Positions 15,971-24,806 of a stretch of 64,000 bases of DNA are shown piece after piece. The stretch spans positions 186,001-250,000 of the forward strand of contig CAWKOS010000004.1 of the NCBI GenBank assembly GCA_963851295.1, read 5' to 3'. Position numbers and translations under genes: made by a program. Positions within the stretch are counted from its first letter, which is position 1, and every line of letters starts with the position of its first letter. The notes beneath the pieces were generated by a model that made no database searches, was not told the DNA's origin, and saw only the letters and a program-made list of their open reading frames with translations. This DNA comes from JAOPZW01 sp963851295. GTDB taxonomy: Bacteria > Actinomycetota > Thermoleophilia > Solirubrobacterales > Solirubrobacteraceae.

Positions 15971-18178
15971 CTACGAGCGGCCGATCGACACGTCGCCCGT
16001 CGCGTCCGCCCGCGGGCGACGGCGGAAGCGGCGCAGGCCGTGGCTGTAGTTCTCGCGCGCCTGCATGGCCAGGCCCGCGTCGACGAAGGCGCGCCCGGGC
16101 GAGCCCGCCCGCACGAGCGAGGCGACCCCGACCCCGGCGCCGGTCCCCACGGGGCCGGTCGCCGTCTGCACGCGCACGCTCGTCGCCGCCTCGCGCATGG
16201 CCTCGGCGGTGGTCGCCGCCGCGTCGTGGTCGGCATGGGCGAGCAGCGCCGCGATCTCGTCGTCGCCGAGGTAGGCGATGACGTCGGTGCCGCGCAGGCG
16301 CCGGCGCACCGCGTCGAGGATCCCGGCCACGAGCTGGTCGGCGATGTCGGGGCCGTGCGTGGCGCGCAGCCCCGGCAGCCCGTGCAGCGAGCAGCGCACG
16401 AGCGCCGCCTGCTCGCCGTAGCGCCGGCAGCGCAGGAGCTGGTGGCGGACGGAGCGCTCGAAGGCGCGGCGGCCGGGAGGGCCGGCGAGCACGCCGCCGC
16501 CGCTCTCGCGCTGGTCCTCGGGCGCCTCGCCCAGGTGCCAGAGCAGGCAGGCGTCGGTGCCCTCGCCGCCGTCGACGAGCGAGGCCGAGGCCGAGACGCG
16601 CAGGTAGGAGCCGTCGGCGCGCGCCAGCCGCCACGTCCCGCGATCGACGATCACGCGGCGCTCGAGCACGAGCCGGCGGCGGACCTCTTCGTCGGGGAGG
16701 TCCGCGGGGTGGGTGAGGTCCTGGACGGAGCGCCCGACGAGGTCCTCGGCGCCGAAGCCCAGCAGCGCGCAGAGCGAGCGGTTGACGCGCACGAGGCGCC
16801 CCTCGGCCGAGATCAGCGCCATCGGCACCGGCGCCATGTGGAAGGCGCGGTCGAGGCCGGCCAGGGCGGTCTCGCTGCGCGCGAGCGCGCGGCCGCGGGC
16901 CACGAGCGCGTCGAGGCGCACCTCGAGTTCGTCGGCGGCGAAGGGCTTGACCACGCAGTCGTGGGCACCCGCGAGCAGCAGCCCGGGGACGTCCTCCGGC
17001 GACGCGGCGAAGGTCAGCAGGGGCGCCTCGCCGAGGCGGCGGCGCAGCGCGGTGATGGCGCTCGCGCCGGCGGCGGCGTCGAGCAGCACGGCGTCCGGGC
17101 GGCGGTCGGCGATCAGGCGCGCGGCCTCCAGCGCGTCGGCGGCGTGGGCGACGTCGTAGCGCCGGGCGATGAGCTCCTGGACGTAGGCGCCCAGCTCGGC
17201 GTCGGCGCTGACCATCAGGATCCGGGCGCGGTCGTGCGCGACGTCGCCGTCGAAATGGACGCCGGCGACCCGCCGCCCGTCGGCCGCGAGCTCCGCCCGC
17301 AGGCGCTCGACGGTGGCCCGCTGGCGCTCGGCGACGTCGACCATGGCCGGGGCGCCGTCGAGGTCCGGGCCCTGGAGGCGATCGGCGCTCAGCGGCAGGT
17401 CGACCACGAAGAGCGCGCCGCCCTCGGGCGCGTCGGTGAGGGTGACGATGCCGTTGTGGAGCGCCACCAGGTCGCGCACGATGGCCAGGCCGAGGCCGCT
17501 TCCGGGCGTGCGCGCCGCGGTCGCGGCGCCGCGGCGGTAGCGCTCGAAGATGGTCTCGCGCATGCTGTCGTCCACTCCGGGGCCGCTGTCGGCGACCTCG
17601 ATGCGCAGGCGCTCGCCCGCGGCGGCGACCGTGCAGCGCACGATGCCGCCCTCGGGGGTGAACTTCAGCGCGTTGGCGAGCAGGTTGGAGACGACGGGGA
17701 GCAGCTTCTCCTCGTCGACCCGGGCGGTGAGCCGGTCGGGAGCGTCGAGGACCAGGCGCTGGCTGCGCAGCTCGGCGACGCTCGCGAAGCCGTCGCAGCT
17801 CGCGCGGACCAGGCGCGCGACGTCGACGTCGCGCGGCTCGAGCTCGAGGTGGCCGCCGTCCAGGCGCGAGACCTGCAGCAGCTCCTCGACGCGCTTGAGC
17901 AGGACGTAGGCGTTCGCGCGGATGCGCTCGACGTCCTGGGTGTGATCGTCGCCGAGCTCGGCGGCGGCAAGCAGCCGTCCGCACAGCCCCAACACGATCG
18001 ACAGCGGCGTCTTCAGCTCGTGGCCGACGCCGGCCAGCAGCTCGCGCCGCTGCTCGTCGAGCGCACGTGACCAGCTTGCGAGCGAGCCCGCTTCGAGATC
18101 GTGGCGGCGCCCCTCGTCCGGCCGCCTGATCGCGTGCTGCGCTCGGGAATCGCCCCTGTCGGCATCCTGACCGACCAT
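15971..18178 (-). CDS. Hybrid histidine kinase - receiver - PAS - degenerate GGDEF protein
   Basis: 735 residues, soluble. Order: HisKA with H53 in HELKTP; HATPase_c with NLLANALKF, DSGPGVDD and GSGLGLAIV (about 160-265); a receiver (about 317-425) with the acceptor region VLLDAA and conserved VKPF lysine, but with the acidic pocket replaced by MVSAD; a PAS domain (about 450-560: FHMAPVPMALISAEGRLVRVN); and a C-terminal GGDEF-like domain (about 575-725) in which the signature is GDDEI. A diguanylate cyclase needs GG(D/E)EF, so c-di-GMP synthesis is doubtful. It faces the response regulator at 18613 across a 434 nt intergenic region and probably signals to it. Confidence 0.85.
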   Translation of the reverse strand: MVGQDADRGDSRAQHAIRRPDEGRRHDLEAGSLASWSRALDEQRRELLAGVGHELKTPLSIVLGLCGRLLAAAELGDDHTQDVERIRANAYVLLKRVEELLQVSRLDGGHLELEPRDVDVARLVRASCDGFASVAELRSQRLVLDAPDRLTARVDEEKLLPVVSNLLANALKFTPEGGIVRCTVAAAGERLRIEVADSGPGVDDSMRETIFERYRRGAATAARTPGSGLGLAIVRDLVALHNGIVTLTDAPEGGALFVVDLPLSADRLQGPDLDGAPAMVDVAERQRATVERLRAELAADGRRVAGVHFDGDVAHDRARILMVSADAELGAYVQELIARRYDVAHAADALEAARLIADRRPDAVLLDAAAGASAITALRRRLGEAPLLTFAASPEDVPGLLLAGAHDCVVKPFAADELEVRLDALVARGRALARSETALAGLDRAFHMAPVPMALISAEGRLVRVNRSLCALLGFGAEDLVGRSVQDLTHPADLPDEEVRRRLVLERRVIVDRGTWRLARADGSYLRVSASASLVDGGEGTDACLLWHLGEAPEDQRESGGGVLAGPPGRRAFERSVRHQLLRCRRYGEQAALVRCSLHGLPGLRATHGPDIADQLVAGILDAVRRRLRGTDVIAYLGDDEIAALLAHADHDAAATTAEAMREAATSVRVQTATGPVGTGAGVGVASLVRAGSPGRAFVDAGLAMQARENYSHGLRRFRRRPRADATGDVSIGRS

Positions 18179-18256
18179 TCCCTGTAACCCCCCCGGGTCT
18201 GCACTATGTCGTTACTTCGGTACGTCGCGAATCAAAGCGGCAACGTTACCCACCGG

Positions 18257-18278
18257 GGTGGGGAAGTTCGTACCCCAC
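18257..18278. promoter_or_regulatory. Operator-like inverted repeat, copy 1
   Basis: GTGGGG and CCCCAC arms around an AAGTTCGTA-type centre. It is closely similar to the repeat at 18502. Two copies about 245 bp apart on either side of a divergent promoter region suggest binding by a dimeric regulator, possibly the neighbouring LuxR-type proteins. Confidence 0.45.
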
Positions 18279-18501
18279 GCTCCGCGGCGTCTTACACCCG
18301 CGGTCGCGCATGCAAGTCACCCGCAGATCGTCGGAGTGCAGGGCTACCTTGCCGTCCGCACGGTCCAAGCGGCACGACGCCCTCCCGATCGTGCGCCTGT
18401 CGCAAAGCGGCGAGGGGGCGGTCGCGCTGACTCGCTTCCACGTCGCCCCAGCGGCCGCCGGGCGGTCCCCGTCTACCCCCCAGGGGGCCGCCCGCGCGGG
18501 C

Positions 18502-18525
18502 GGTGGGGTAGAAAAGTACCCCCAC
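18502..18525. promoter_or_regulatory. Operator-like inverted repeat, copy 2
   Basis: GGTGGGG and CCCCCAC arms around TAGAAAAGTA, sharing the GTGGGG-N-AG...GTACCCC pattern with 18257-18278. It lies about 90 nt before the response regulator start at 18613. Confidence 0.45.
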
Positions 18526-18612
18526 GGATTCGCTTCCGTGCAGTTTCATGACCCATTGCCGCCAGGACATGGGCGGCACCGGTAAAGCAAGGGGCAAACT
18601 CCGGGGGGCAAC

Positions 18613-19329
18613 ATGTCAATGGAGGAACACGAGGGCGCTCGCCCTCGCGACGACGAGGCGCCACTGAGGGTGATCGTCGTCGATGATGATCCACTCGCGC
18701 GCAGGATGCTGCGCGATGTGCTGCAGGACGCGGGCATCACCGTCATCGCCGAAGCCGGCGGCGGCCGTGAGGCCATCGAGCTGAGCGTGTACTACCGGCC
18801 CGACGTCGTGGTCATGGACCTCGTCATGCCGGGCATGGACGGCGTCGCCGCGACGCGCCAGATCGTCGACAAGGCGCCGGACGTGCGCGTCGTCATGCTG
18901 ACCTCGTCGGACAGCGAGGAGGTCGGGCTCATGACCCTGCGCGCGGGAGCCTCCGGGTTCCTGTGCAAGAACGTCGGGGTCGACGCCCTGCCGCGCGCGC
19001 TGCGCTGCGCTCGCGACGGCGAGGCCGTTGTCTCGCGGGCGCTGACCATGCGCCTGATCGAGGGGATGCGCCGCGTGCGCGAGGACGGCGCCGGGATGCG
19101 CCCGATCCGCAGCCCGCTCACGCCGCGCGAATGGGAGGTGCTCGACCTGCTCTGCCAGGAGCGCACCACCGACGACATCGCGACCACGCTCGTCCTCTCG
19201 GTCGAGACCGTGCGCTCGCACATCAAGAGCGTCCTGCGCAAGCTCGGCGTGCGCTCGCGACAGGAGGCGGTCAAGGCCGCATCCGGCCTGCGTTCCGGGC
19301 TCGTCCTGGACGGGCTGGCCGAGGCGTGA
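18613..19329 (+). CDS. NarL/LuxR-family response regulator
   Basis: 238 residues. The receiver domain has the acidic pocket VVDDDP, phospho-acceptor D69 in VVVMDLVMPGMDG, T/S in MLTSS and K in FLCKN. A LuxR helix-turn-helix fills the C-terminus (SPLTPREWEVLDLLCQE... VSVETVRSHIKSVLRKLGV type). All residues for phosphorylation are present. ATG at 18613 follows a GGGGGG ribosome site; the frame ends by overlapping GTGA with a kinase-like gene. Very similar to the protein at 20415, so a paralogous pair. Confidence 0.92.
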   Translation: MSMEEHEGARPRDDEAPLRVIVVDDDPLARRMLRDVLQDAGITVIAEAGGGREAIELSVYYRPDVVVMDLVMPGMDGVAATRQIVDKAPDVRVVMLTSSDSEEVGLMTLRAGASGFLCKNVGVDALPRALRCARDGEAVVSRALTMRLIEGMRRVREDGAGMRPIRSPLTPREWEVLDLLCQERTTDDIATTLVLSVETVRSHIKSVLRKLGVRSRQEAVKAASGLRSGLVLDGLAEA

Positions 19330-20003
19330 GCTCGGCGGCGCCGGCCTACAACGGCGCCGAGGCAGACCTCGACGCCTATGCCGCCCAGGCCGCGCATCAG
19401 CTGGGCGAGGCCGTCGCGCTGCTGCGCGGCTACCTGGTCGTGCTCGAGCAGCGCGGAGACCGCGACCCCGAGCTCGGCGACGCGCTGCGGGGCCTATCGG
19501 CCGGGACCGAGCGCGCCCAGCGCTTCGTCGACGACCTGCTCGACCTCGCCGCCGTCGGACGCGCCGAGCCCGCCGCCGAGCGCGTGGCCCTCGAGGAGGC
19601 CCTCGACGCCGCCCGCCGGCGGCTGGCCTCCGAGATCGGCGACGCCTCCGCCGACGTGCGCGCCGGGGCGCTGCCCATGGCGCGCGCGGACCGCGAGCTC
19701 GTCGCGCGCCTGCTCGTGCACCTGCTGCGCGTCGCGCTCTCGGCCGGCGCGCGCAACGTCGAGCTTGCCGGCGCCGAGGAGGACGGCGTGGTGCGCCTCG
19801 AGCTGCGCGACGACGGCGCGCCCGCGGCCGGCGACCCGTTCGCGCCCTTCGCCCGCGCCCGAGGGCGCGGGCCGCTGGTGGGCGCGGGGGTGGGGCTGAC
19901 CCTGAGCCGGCGGATCGTCGAGCGCCACGGCGGGACCATCGAGCTCGCCCGCGAGGCCGACGGCGACACCGTGGTGACCTTCACGCTCCCCGCCGAGGGC
20001 TAG
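19326..20003 (+). CDS. Small soluble histidine kinase-like protein (degenerate)
   Basis: 225 residues from a GTG overlapping the previous stop. An N-terminal helix pair with HQLGEAVALLRGYLVVLE (H24) resembles a HisKA dimerisation helix, but the usual H-E/D-L-R-T-P is changed. The C-terminal ATPase domain keeps G boxes (LRDDGAPA, GAGVGLTLSRRIVERHGG) but the N box asparagine region reads LLRVALSAGARN, so ATP binding may be weak. No sensor domain or membrane segment. It sits between response regulators and may be a phosphotransfer or scaffold partner. Confidence 0.75.
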   Translation: MSSAAPAYNGAEADLDAYAAQAAHQLGEAVALLRGYLVVLEQRGDRDPELGDALRGLSAGTERAQRFVDDLLDLAAVGRAEPAAERVALEEALDAARRRLASEIGDASADVRAGALPMARADRELVARLLVHLLRVALSAGARNVELAGAEEDGVVRLELRDDGAPAAGDPFAPFARARGRGPLVGAGVGLTLSRRIVERHGGTIELAREADGDTVVTFTLPAEG

Positions 20004-20008
20004 CCGGC

Positions 20009-20383
20009 GTGCGGATCCTGCTCTGCGACGACACGCCCGAGCTGCGCATGCTGCTGCGCGCCGCGATCGAGGACGGCGACGCGCCGGTGACGATCGTGGG
20101 CGAGGCGGGCGACGGCGACGAGGCGCTGCGCCTGGCCGAGGCCGAGCAGCCGGAGGTGGTGGTGCTTGACCTCGAGATGCCCGGGCCGGCGCCGCAGGAG
20201 CTCCTGACGGGGCTGCGCGCGGCCGCTCCCGCGGCGCTGCTTGTCACCTTCTCGGGCCACGATCCGGCGGACGTGGCGGGCGCCGCGGTGTCGGAGATCG
20301 CGCTCCACGTGCCCAAGACGACCGACCTCACGGCCGCCGGCCGCACGGTCCGCGAGCTGGGGACGAGCCGACAAGGCGCGTGA
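20009..20383 (+). CDS. Single-domain receiver (CheY-like)
   Basis: 124 residues from GTG at 20009, five nt after the previous stop. It contains only a receiver: acidic pair CDD (7-8), D54 in VVVLDLEMPG, a threonine/serine after the fourth strand (VTFSGHD) and K in HVPKTTD. There is no output domain, so it probably acts by phosphotransfer or protein contact with the kinases of this block. GTG is chosen as the first start before the first beta strand. Confidence 0.85.
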   Translation: MRILLCDDTPELRMLLRAAIEDGDAPVTIVGEAGDGDEALRLAEAEQPEVVVLDLEMPGPAPQELLTGLRAAAPAALLVTFSGHDPADVAGAAVSEIALHVPKTTDLTAAGRTVRELGTSRQGA

Positions 20384-20414
20384 TCGCGGGTGCCCGCAAG
20401 GGCATACTGCGCAG

Positions 20415-21125
20415 ATGAGCTTCACCGCCGGCGCCGAGCCGCTCCGGCCCGCGGCGCCGCGAGTCGTCATCGCCGACGACGACGCGGCGTTCCGCACCGG
20501 TGTGCGCGCCGCGCTCCAGGAGGCGGGCATCGTCGTCATCGCGGAGGCCGACAACGGCCGCGACGCGATCGACCTCGCCGTCCACTTCCGCCCCGACGTC
20601 GTGCTCATGGACGTCGTCATGGTCGGGATGGACGGCATCTCAGCGACGCGGGCGATCGCCGGACGGGCGCCCGACGTCAGCGTCGTGCTCCTGACGAGCT
20701 CGCAGGACGCCGAGCTGGGGATGATCGGCCTGCGCGCCGGGGCCAACGGGCACCTCGTCAAGGGCCTCGAGCTCGACGACCTCGTCGCCGCGGTGCGCAG
20801 CGCGGCCGGGGGCGAGCCGGTGCTCGCGCCCGCCGTGGCGCGGCGGCTCATCGAGCGCCTGCGCGCGCTGCCCGACGGCGGCCTGGGCGTGCGCCCGGTG
20901 CGCAGCTCGCTGACCTCGCGCGAATGGGAGGTCCTCGACCTCCTGTGCGCCGGCCTGTCGGTCGACGAGGTCTCCGACCGCCTCGTGGTCGCGCGCGACA
21001 CGGTGCGCACGCATGTCAAGCGGATCCTGCGCAAGTTGGGGGTCCATTCGCAGGCCGAGGCCATCGAGATGGCCAACGGCATCCGGGCGACCTATGCGCC
21101 CGGCCACCGCGAACCCCTGCGCTGA
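20415..21125 (+). CDS. NarL/LuxR-family response regulator
   Basis: 236 residues. The receiver has IADDDA, acceptor D66 in VVLMDVVMVGMDG, LLTSS and K in HLVKG. The LuxR HTH (SSLTSREWEVLDLLCAGLS...TVRTHVKRILRKLGV) is nearly the same as that at 18613, including the unusual TxREWEVLDLLC run, which indicates gene duplication within the block. A TACTGC hexamer four nt before the ATG is a weak -10 candidate. It precedes the UDP-sugar dehydrogenase by 259 nt. Confidence 0.92.
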   Translation: MSFTAGAEPLRPAAPRVVIADDDAAFRTGVRAALQEAGIVVIAEADNGRDAIDLAVHFRPDVVLMDVVMVGMDGISATRAIAGRAPDVSVVLLTSSQDAELGMIGLRAGANGHLVKGLELDDLVAAVRSAAGGEPVLAPAVARRLIERLRALPDGGLGVRPVRSSLTSREWEVLDLLCAGLSVDEVSDRLVVARDTVRTHVKRILRKLGVHSQAEAIEMANGIRATYAPGHREPLR

Positions 21126-21384
21126 AGCCGCGCTGCGGCCGAAGGTCTAGCCGCACGGACAGCCAAATCGGCCGCCCGCGGGTGAGGAATCACCCCCAGG
21201 TCTAGCCACGACCTCCCCAAGGTGGGTGGGGTGAACATCACCGCGCCTCAACCCACATTCCCCCCAGCGCGAGACGCCTCCGAAATCACGATACCCATAC
21301 GAAAGGCGCGGCCGCACGCCGGTCGCCGGGGGAAGCAAGTGCCGGGGTCGCTGGATGCGGCCCCGGGGGAGCAACGGGGGCAAC
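21126..21384. promoter_or_regulatory. Regulatory region before the UDP-sugar dehydrogenase
   Basis: 259 nt without a gene. It carries GGTCTAGCC twice (21144-21152 and 21199-21207), a GGTGA-N4-TCACC hairpin at 21181-21194, and ends in a GGGGGC ribosome site. The GGTCTAG box is also found upstream of polysaccharide genes at 49.5 and 52.1 kb. Confidence 0.45.
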
Positions 21385-22659
21385 ATGACAGTGGGTATCG
21401 TCGGACTGGGGTACGTCGGCCTGCCGCTGGCGCAGTCCTTCGCCGAGGCGGGCGAGCGCGTCATCGGCGTCGACGTCAATGCGCGCCGCGTGGCACAGCT
21501 GCGCCGCGGCGAGTCATACATCGAGGACGTCGCGTCGGAGTCGCTGAAGGCGATGGCCTCGCGCTTCGAGCCGACGACGCGGGTCGCGTCGCTGGCCCAG
21601 GCCGACGCGATCATCATCTGCGTCCCGACGCCGCTGACGGCCAACCGCGAGCCGGACCTGACGCCGCTCATCGACTCGGCCCGCTCGGTCGCCTCGATCC
21701 TGCAGGCCGGCCAGCTCGTCGTCGTCGAGTCGACCACCTACCCCGGCACGACGCGCGAGCGCGTCCAGCCGATCCTCGAGGAGTCGGGCCTGGTCGCCGG
21801 CCGGGACTTCTTCCTGGGCTTCTCGCCCGAGCGCGTCGATCCGGGCCGCGAGGACTACACGCTGCGCACCACGCCGAAGATCGTCTCCGGTCTCAGCGAC
21901 GAGTGCGGCGACCGCGCCGAGGAGCTCTACAGCCTGGTCTGCGACCGCCTCGTGCGCGTCTCGGTCCCCGAGGTCGCCGAGATGGCGAAGCTCCTCGAGA
22001 ACATCTTCCGCTCGGTCAACATCGCGCTCGTCAACGAGCTGGCCGAGCTCGCCGACCGGATGTCGATCGACATCTGGGAGGTCGTGGACGCGGCGGCCAC
22101 CAAGCCGTTCGGCTTCATGCGCTTCGACCCGGGGCCCGGGATGGGCGGCCACTGCCTGCCCGTCGACCCCTTCTACCTGAGCTGGAAGGCGCGCGAGGTC
22201 GACTTCACCGCCGAGTTCATCGAGCTCGCCGGCAAGGTCAACCAGCACGCCCCGTACGTCTCGGTGGAGAAGGTCGAGCGCGCGCTCAACGACCTCGGCA
22301 AGCCCGTCCGCAGCTCGCGGATCGCGATCATCGGCGTCTCGTACAAGGCCGGGGTCGGCGACATCCGCGAGTCGCCCGCGCTGAAGATCATCGGCCGCCT
22401 GGGCCGCCTCGGCGCCTCGATCGTCTACCACGACCCTTACGTCCCGACCCTGCCGGCCTTCGGCCTCGAGGGAGTCTCTCTCGACGAGGCCCTGGCCGGC
22501 GCCGACCTGGCCGTGATCGTCACGGCCCATCCCGGCATCGACCACATGGACGTGGCGGCCCGGGTCCCTGTCGTCGACCTGCGAGGCGTCACGCGCACCC
22601 AGCGCGCCGCCATCCGCGAGGTCGCCCGTCTGCGGTCCGTCGACTCCGACGCCGCCTGA
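21385..22659 (+). CDS. UDP-N-acetyl-hexosamine / UDP-glucose 6-dehydrogenase family
   Basis: 424 residues from ATG at 21385 with a strong GGGGGC ribosome site. The N-terminus is VGIVGLGYVGLPLA, an NAD-binding fold; the central domain has LLENIFRSVNIALVNELA; the catalytic loop is GPGMGGHCLPVDPFYL with Cys257; the C-terminal domain contains GVSYKAGVGDIRESPALK. The GGHCxPVDPxYL form is typical of the WbpA/WecC branch acting on UDP-GlcNAc or UDP-ManNAc rather than UDP-glucose. It would make a uronic acid donor for the polymer. It is followed after 10 nt by a response regulator. Confidence 0.88.
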   Translation: MTVGIVGLGYVGLPLAQSFAEAGERVIGVDVNARRVAQLRRGESYIEDVASESLKAMASRFEPTTRVASLAQADAIIICVPTPLTANREPDLTPLIDSARSVASILQAGQLVVVESTTYPGTTRERVQPILEESGLVAGRDFFLGFSPERVDPGREDYTLRTTPKIVSGLSDECGDRAEELYSLVCDRLVRVSVPEVAEMAKLLENIFRSVNIALVNELAELADRMSIDIWEVVDAAATKPFGFMRFDPGPGMGGHCLPVDPFYLSWKAREVDFTAEFIELAGKVNQHAPYVSVEKVERALNDLGKPVRSSRIAIIGVSYKAGVGDIRESPALKIIGRLGRLGASIVYHDPYVPTLPAFGLEGVSLDEALAGADLAVIVTAHPGIDHMDVAARVPVVDLRGVTRTQRAAIREVARLRSVDSDAA

Positions 22660-22669
22660 GGAGCCCAGC

Positions 22670-23299
22670 ATGAAGCGCCTGCTCATCATCGCCGACCACT
22701 CGCTGGTCGTTCACGCCATCCGACTGGCCCTGCGCCAGACCGCCGGGTTCCAGGTCGTCGGCTTCGTCGACGGCCGCCAGAGCACTCGCGGCCACCTCAT
22801 CGAGACCCGCCCCGACGTCGTCCTCGTCGACGACATGCAGAACCCGGAGCACGCTCTGGACCGCCTGCGCGAGATCGCCGCCGAGGCGCCCGACGCCAAG
22901 GCGCTCCTGCTCACGGTCCGGATGGAGAACGAGTGGCTCGACGAGGCCTTCGAGGCCGGGGCCGAGGCCGCGGTCTCCAAGTCCGTGCACCCGATCGCGC
23001 TCGGCACGCTGCTGCGCGAGATCGTCCAGGGCCGGGTCGTCCACCACCCGCGCCGCGCCCGCGAGACCGGCGCCGCCGAGGACTGCCCGCTGACCGCGCG
23101 CGAGCTCGAGATCCTGCGCCTCGCCGCCCAGGGCTACACCAACAGCCGCATCGCCCGCGAGCTCTGGGTCACCGAGCAGACGGTCAAGTTCCACCTTTCC
23201 AACACGTATCGCAAGCTCGGCGTCGCCAACCGCACCGAGGCCAGCCGGTACGCCTACGTCAACCAGCTCGTCGGCGCTGGTGAGCAGCTTGCGTCCTGA
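22670..23299 (+). CDS. LuxR-type regulator with degenerate receiver
   Basis: 209 residues; ribosome site GGAG before the ATG. The receiver-like domain starts LLIIADHSLVV: the acidic pocket is incomplete (ADH instead of DD), and the acceptor region is VLVDDMQNPE (D54 or D55). The C-terminal HTH is strong (CPLTARELEILRLAAQGYTNSRIARELWVTEQTVKFHLSNTYRKLGV in segments). This may be a phosphorylation-independent regulator. It overlaps the following transferase gene by 20 nt, so it is transcribed together with the polysaccharide operon. Confidence 0.88.
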   Translation: MKRLLIIADHSLVVHAIRLALRQTAGFQVVGFVDGRQSTRGHLIETRPDVVLVDDMQNPEHALDRLREIAAEAPDAKALLLTVRMENEWLDEAFEAGAEAAVSKSVHPIALGTLLREIVQGRVVHHPRRARETGAAEDCPLTARELEILRLAAQGYTNSRIARELWVTEQTVKFHLSNTYRKLGVANRTEASRYAYVNQLVGAGEQLAS

Positions 23300-24806
23300 C
23301 GCACCCCTCTCCGAGGTGAAGCCTCAGGCCGCACCGACGCCGCTGCGCCCGCGCCCGGCGCTGGTCGACGCGAGCGCGCACGCCGCGCAGCGCCAGGCGA
23401 GCCTGGACCGCTCGCACGGCGGCCGCGTCCGCCTGCTGCTGGCCACCGACGCGCTGGCGCTGACGGTGTCGGGCGTGGCGACCTTCGCCGCCGCCGAGGC
23501 GCTGGCGGCGCCCGCCGTCATCGCCCCGCCGTGGGCGCTCGCGCTGCTGGCGCCGATCGCGCTGCTCGCGTGGCTGACGCTGTTCTCGATCTACGGCCTC
23601 TACGAGCGCCAGACCCGGACGATCTCGACCGGCGGCTTCGACGAGGTCGTGCAGCTCTTCAACGCCCTCCTGTGCGGCTCGCTCGTGCTGCTCGTCAGCG
23701 CGCAGGTGCTCAAGCGCACGACGGGCTTCATCGTGTACTCGGCCGTCGAGGCGTCGATCTTCCTTGCCTGCGCGATCGTCCTCGTGCCGTTGATGCGCTG
23801 GGCGACGCGGACCTGGCTGCTGCCCAGGGTCCTGATGCCGCGGCGCACCCTCATCGTCGGGGCCGGCGACGTCGGCCAGATGGTCGCGCGCAAGATCGCC
23901 TCCCACGAGGAGTACGGCCTGAAGGTCGTCGGCTTCGTGGACGACGACGCGCGCGGCGAGCAGATCGTCCTCGGTCGCATCGCCGACCTGACCCGGCTCG
24001 TCGACGAGTACGACGTCGACCGGGTGGTCCTGGCCGGTGCCCACGCGTCCTACGACGAGACCCTCGAGCGCGTCCGCGCGGTGCGCCGCCCCGACGTCCA
24101 CCTCTCGATCGTCCCGAGCTACTTCGAGGTCTTCGCCTCGAACGCCACGCTCGAGGACCTCGAGGGCATCCCGCTCGTGAGCCTGCCGCCGATGCGGCTG
24201 TCGCGGATGTCGCGCTTCCTGAAGCGCAGCATGGACGTCGTCCTCTCGGCCGCCGGCCTGATCGTCCTCTCGCCCGTGCTGCTCGTCGTCGCGATCGCGA
24301 TCAAGCTCGACAGCAGCGGGCCGGTCTTCTTCCGCCAGCTGCGCAACGGCCGCGGGTCGCTGCCCTTCCGGATCGTGAAGTTCCGGACGATGGTCCACGA
24401 CGCCGAGAAGCGCCGCTTCGAGCTGGCGGGACAGAACGAGCTCGACGGGCCGCTCTTCAAGATGCGCGACGACCCGCGCATCACGCGCATCGGCGACTAC
24501 CTGCGGCGCTGGAGCGTCGACGAGCTGCCGCAGCTGTGGAACGTCCTGCGCGGCGAGATGAGCCTCGTCGGCCCGCGCCCCTTCGTGACCCACGAGGACG
24601 AGCAGATCGCCGGCTGGGCCGCGCGGCGCCTCGAGACCACACCCGGGATCACGGGCGTGTGGCAGGTCCTCGGGCGCAACGACATGCCCTTCGACGAGAT
24701 GGTCAAGCTCGACTACGTCTACGTCACGAACTGGTCCCTGTGGTGGGACTTCAAGATCCTGTTCCAGACGCTGCCGGCGGTCTTCGCCAAGCGGGGGGCC
24801 TACTAG
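23280..24806 (+). CDS. Exopolysaccharide polyprenyl glycosylphosphotransferase
   Basis: 508 residues from a GTG. Four to five membrane helices (about 48-155), a Rossmann-like middle domain (LIVGAGDVGQMVARKI) and a C-terminal sugar transferase domain (KRSMDVVLSAAGL, FFRQLRNGRG, VKFRTM, DELPQLWNVLRGEMS, VGPRP). This full-length WcaJ/WbaP-like form transfers a sugar-1-phosphate to undecaprenyl phosphate and starts repeat-unit assembly. It is the first enzyme of a tight operon to 32.5 kb. Confidence 0.92.
   Translation: MSSLRPDAPLSEVKPQAAPTPLRPRPALVDASAHAAQRQASLDRSHGGRVRLLLATDALALTVSGVATFAAAEALAAPAVIAPPWALALLAPIALLAWLTLFSIYGLYERQTRTISTGGFDEVVQLFNALLCGSLVLLVSAQVLKRTTGFIVYSAVEASIFLACAIVLVPLMRWATRTWLLPRVLMPRRTLIVGAGDVGQMVARKIASHEEYGLKVVGFVDDDARGEQIVLGRIADLTRLVDEYDVDRVVLAGAHASYDETLERVRAVRRPDVHLSIVPSYFEVFASNATLEDLEGIPLVSLPPMRLSRMSRFLKRSMDVVLSAAGLIVLSPVLLVVAIAIKLDSSGPVFFRQLRNGRGSLPFRIVKFRTMVHDAEKRRFELAGQNELDGPLFKMRDDPRITRIGDYLRRWSVDELPQLWNVLRGEMSLVGPRPFVTHEDEQIAGWAARRLETTPGITGVWQVLGRNDMPFDEMVKLDYVYVTNWSLWWDFKILFQTLPAVFAKRGAY

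Larger units (their letters stand above)
18179..18612. promoter_or_regulatory. Long divergent regulatory region between kinase and response regulator
   Basis: 434 nt with no convincing gene and lower GC than its surroundings. It holds two similar inverted repeats listed separately, a perfect 16 bp GC palindrome at 18488-18503, and a purine-rich ribosome site (GGGGGG just before 18613). No known riboswitch fold could be matched. Confidence 0.5.

Noticed and set aside
15971..18178. Active diguanylate cyclase
   Set aside because: The GGDEF signature is GDDEI; loss of the second Gly and terminal Phe makes catalysis doubtful.
18179..18612. c-di-GMP riboswitch in the long leader before the response regulator
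   Set aside because: Only a short GGGGCAAAC-like match next to the start codon; the rest of the conserved GEMM core is not found.
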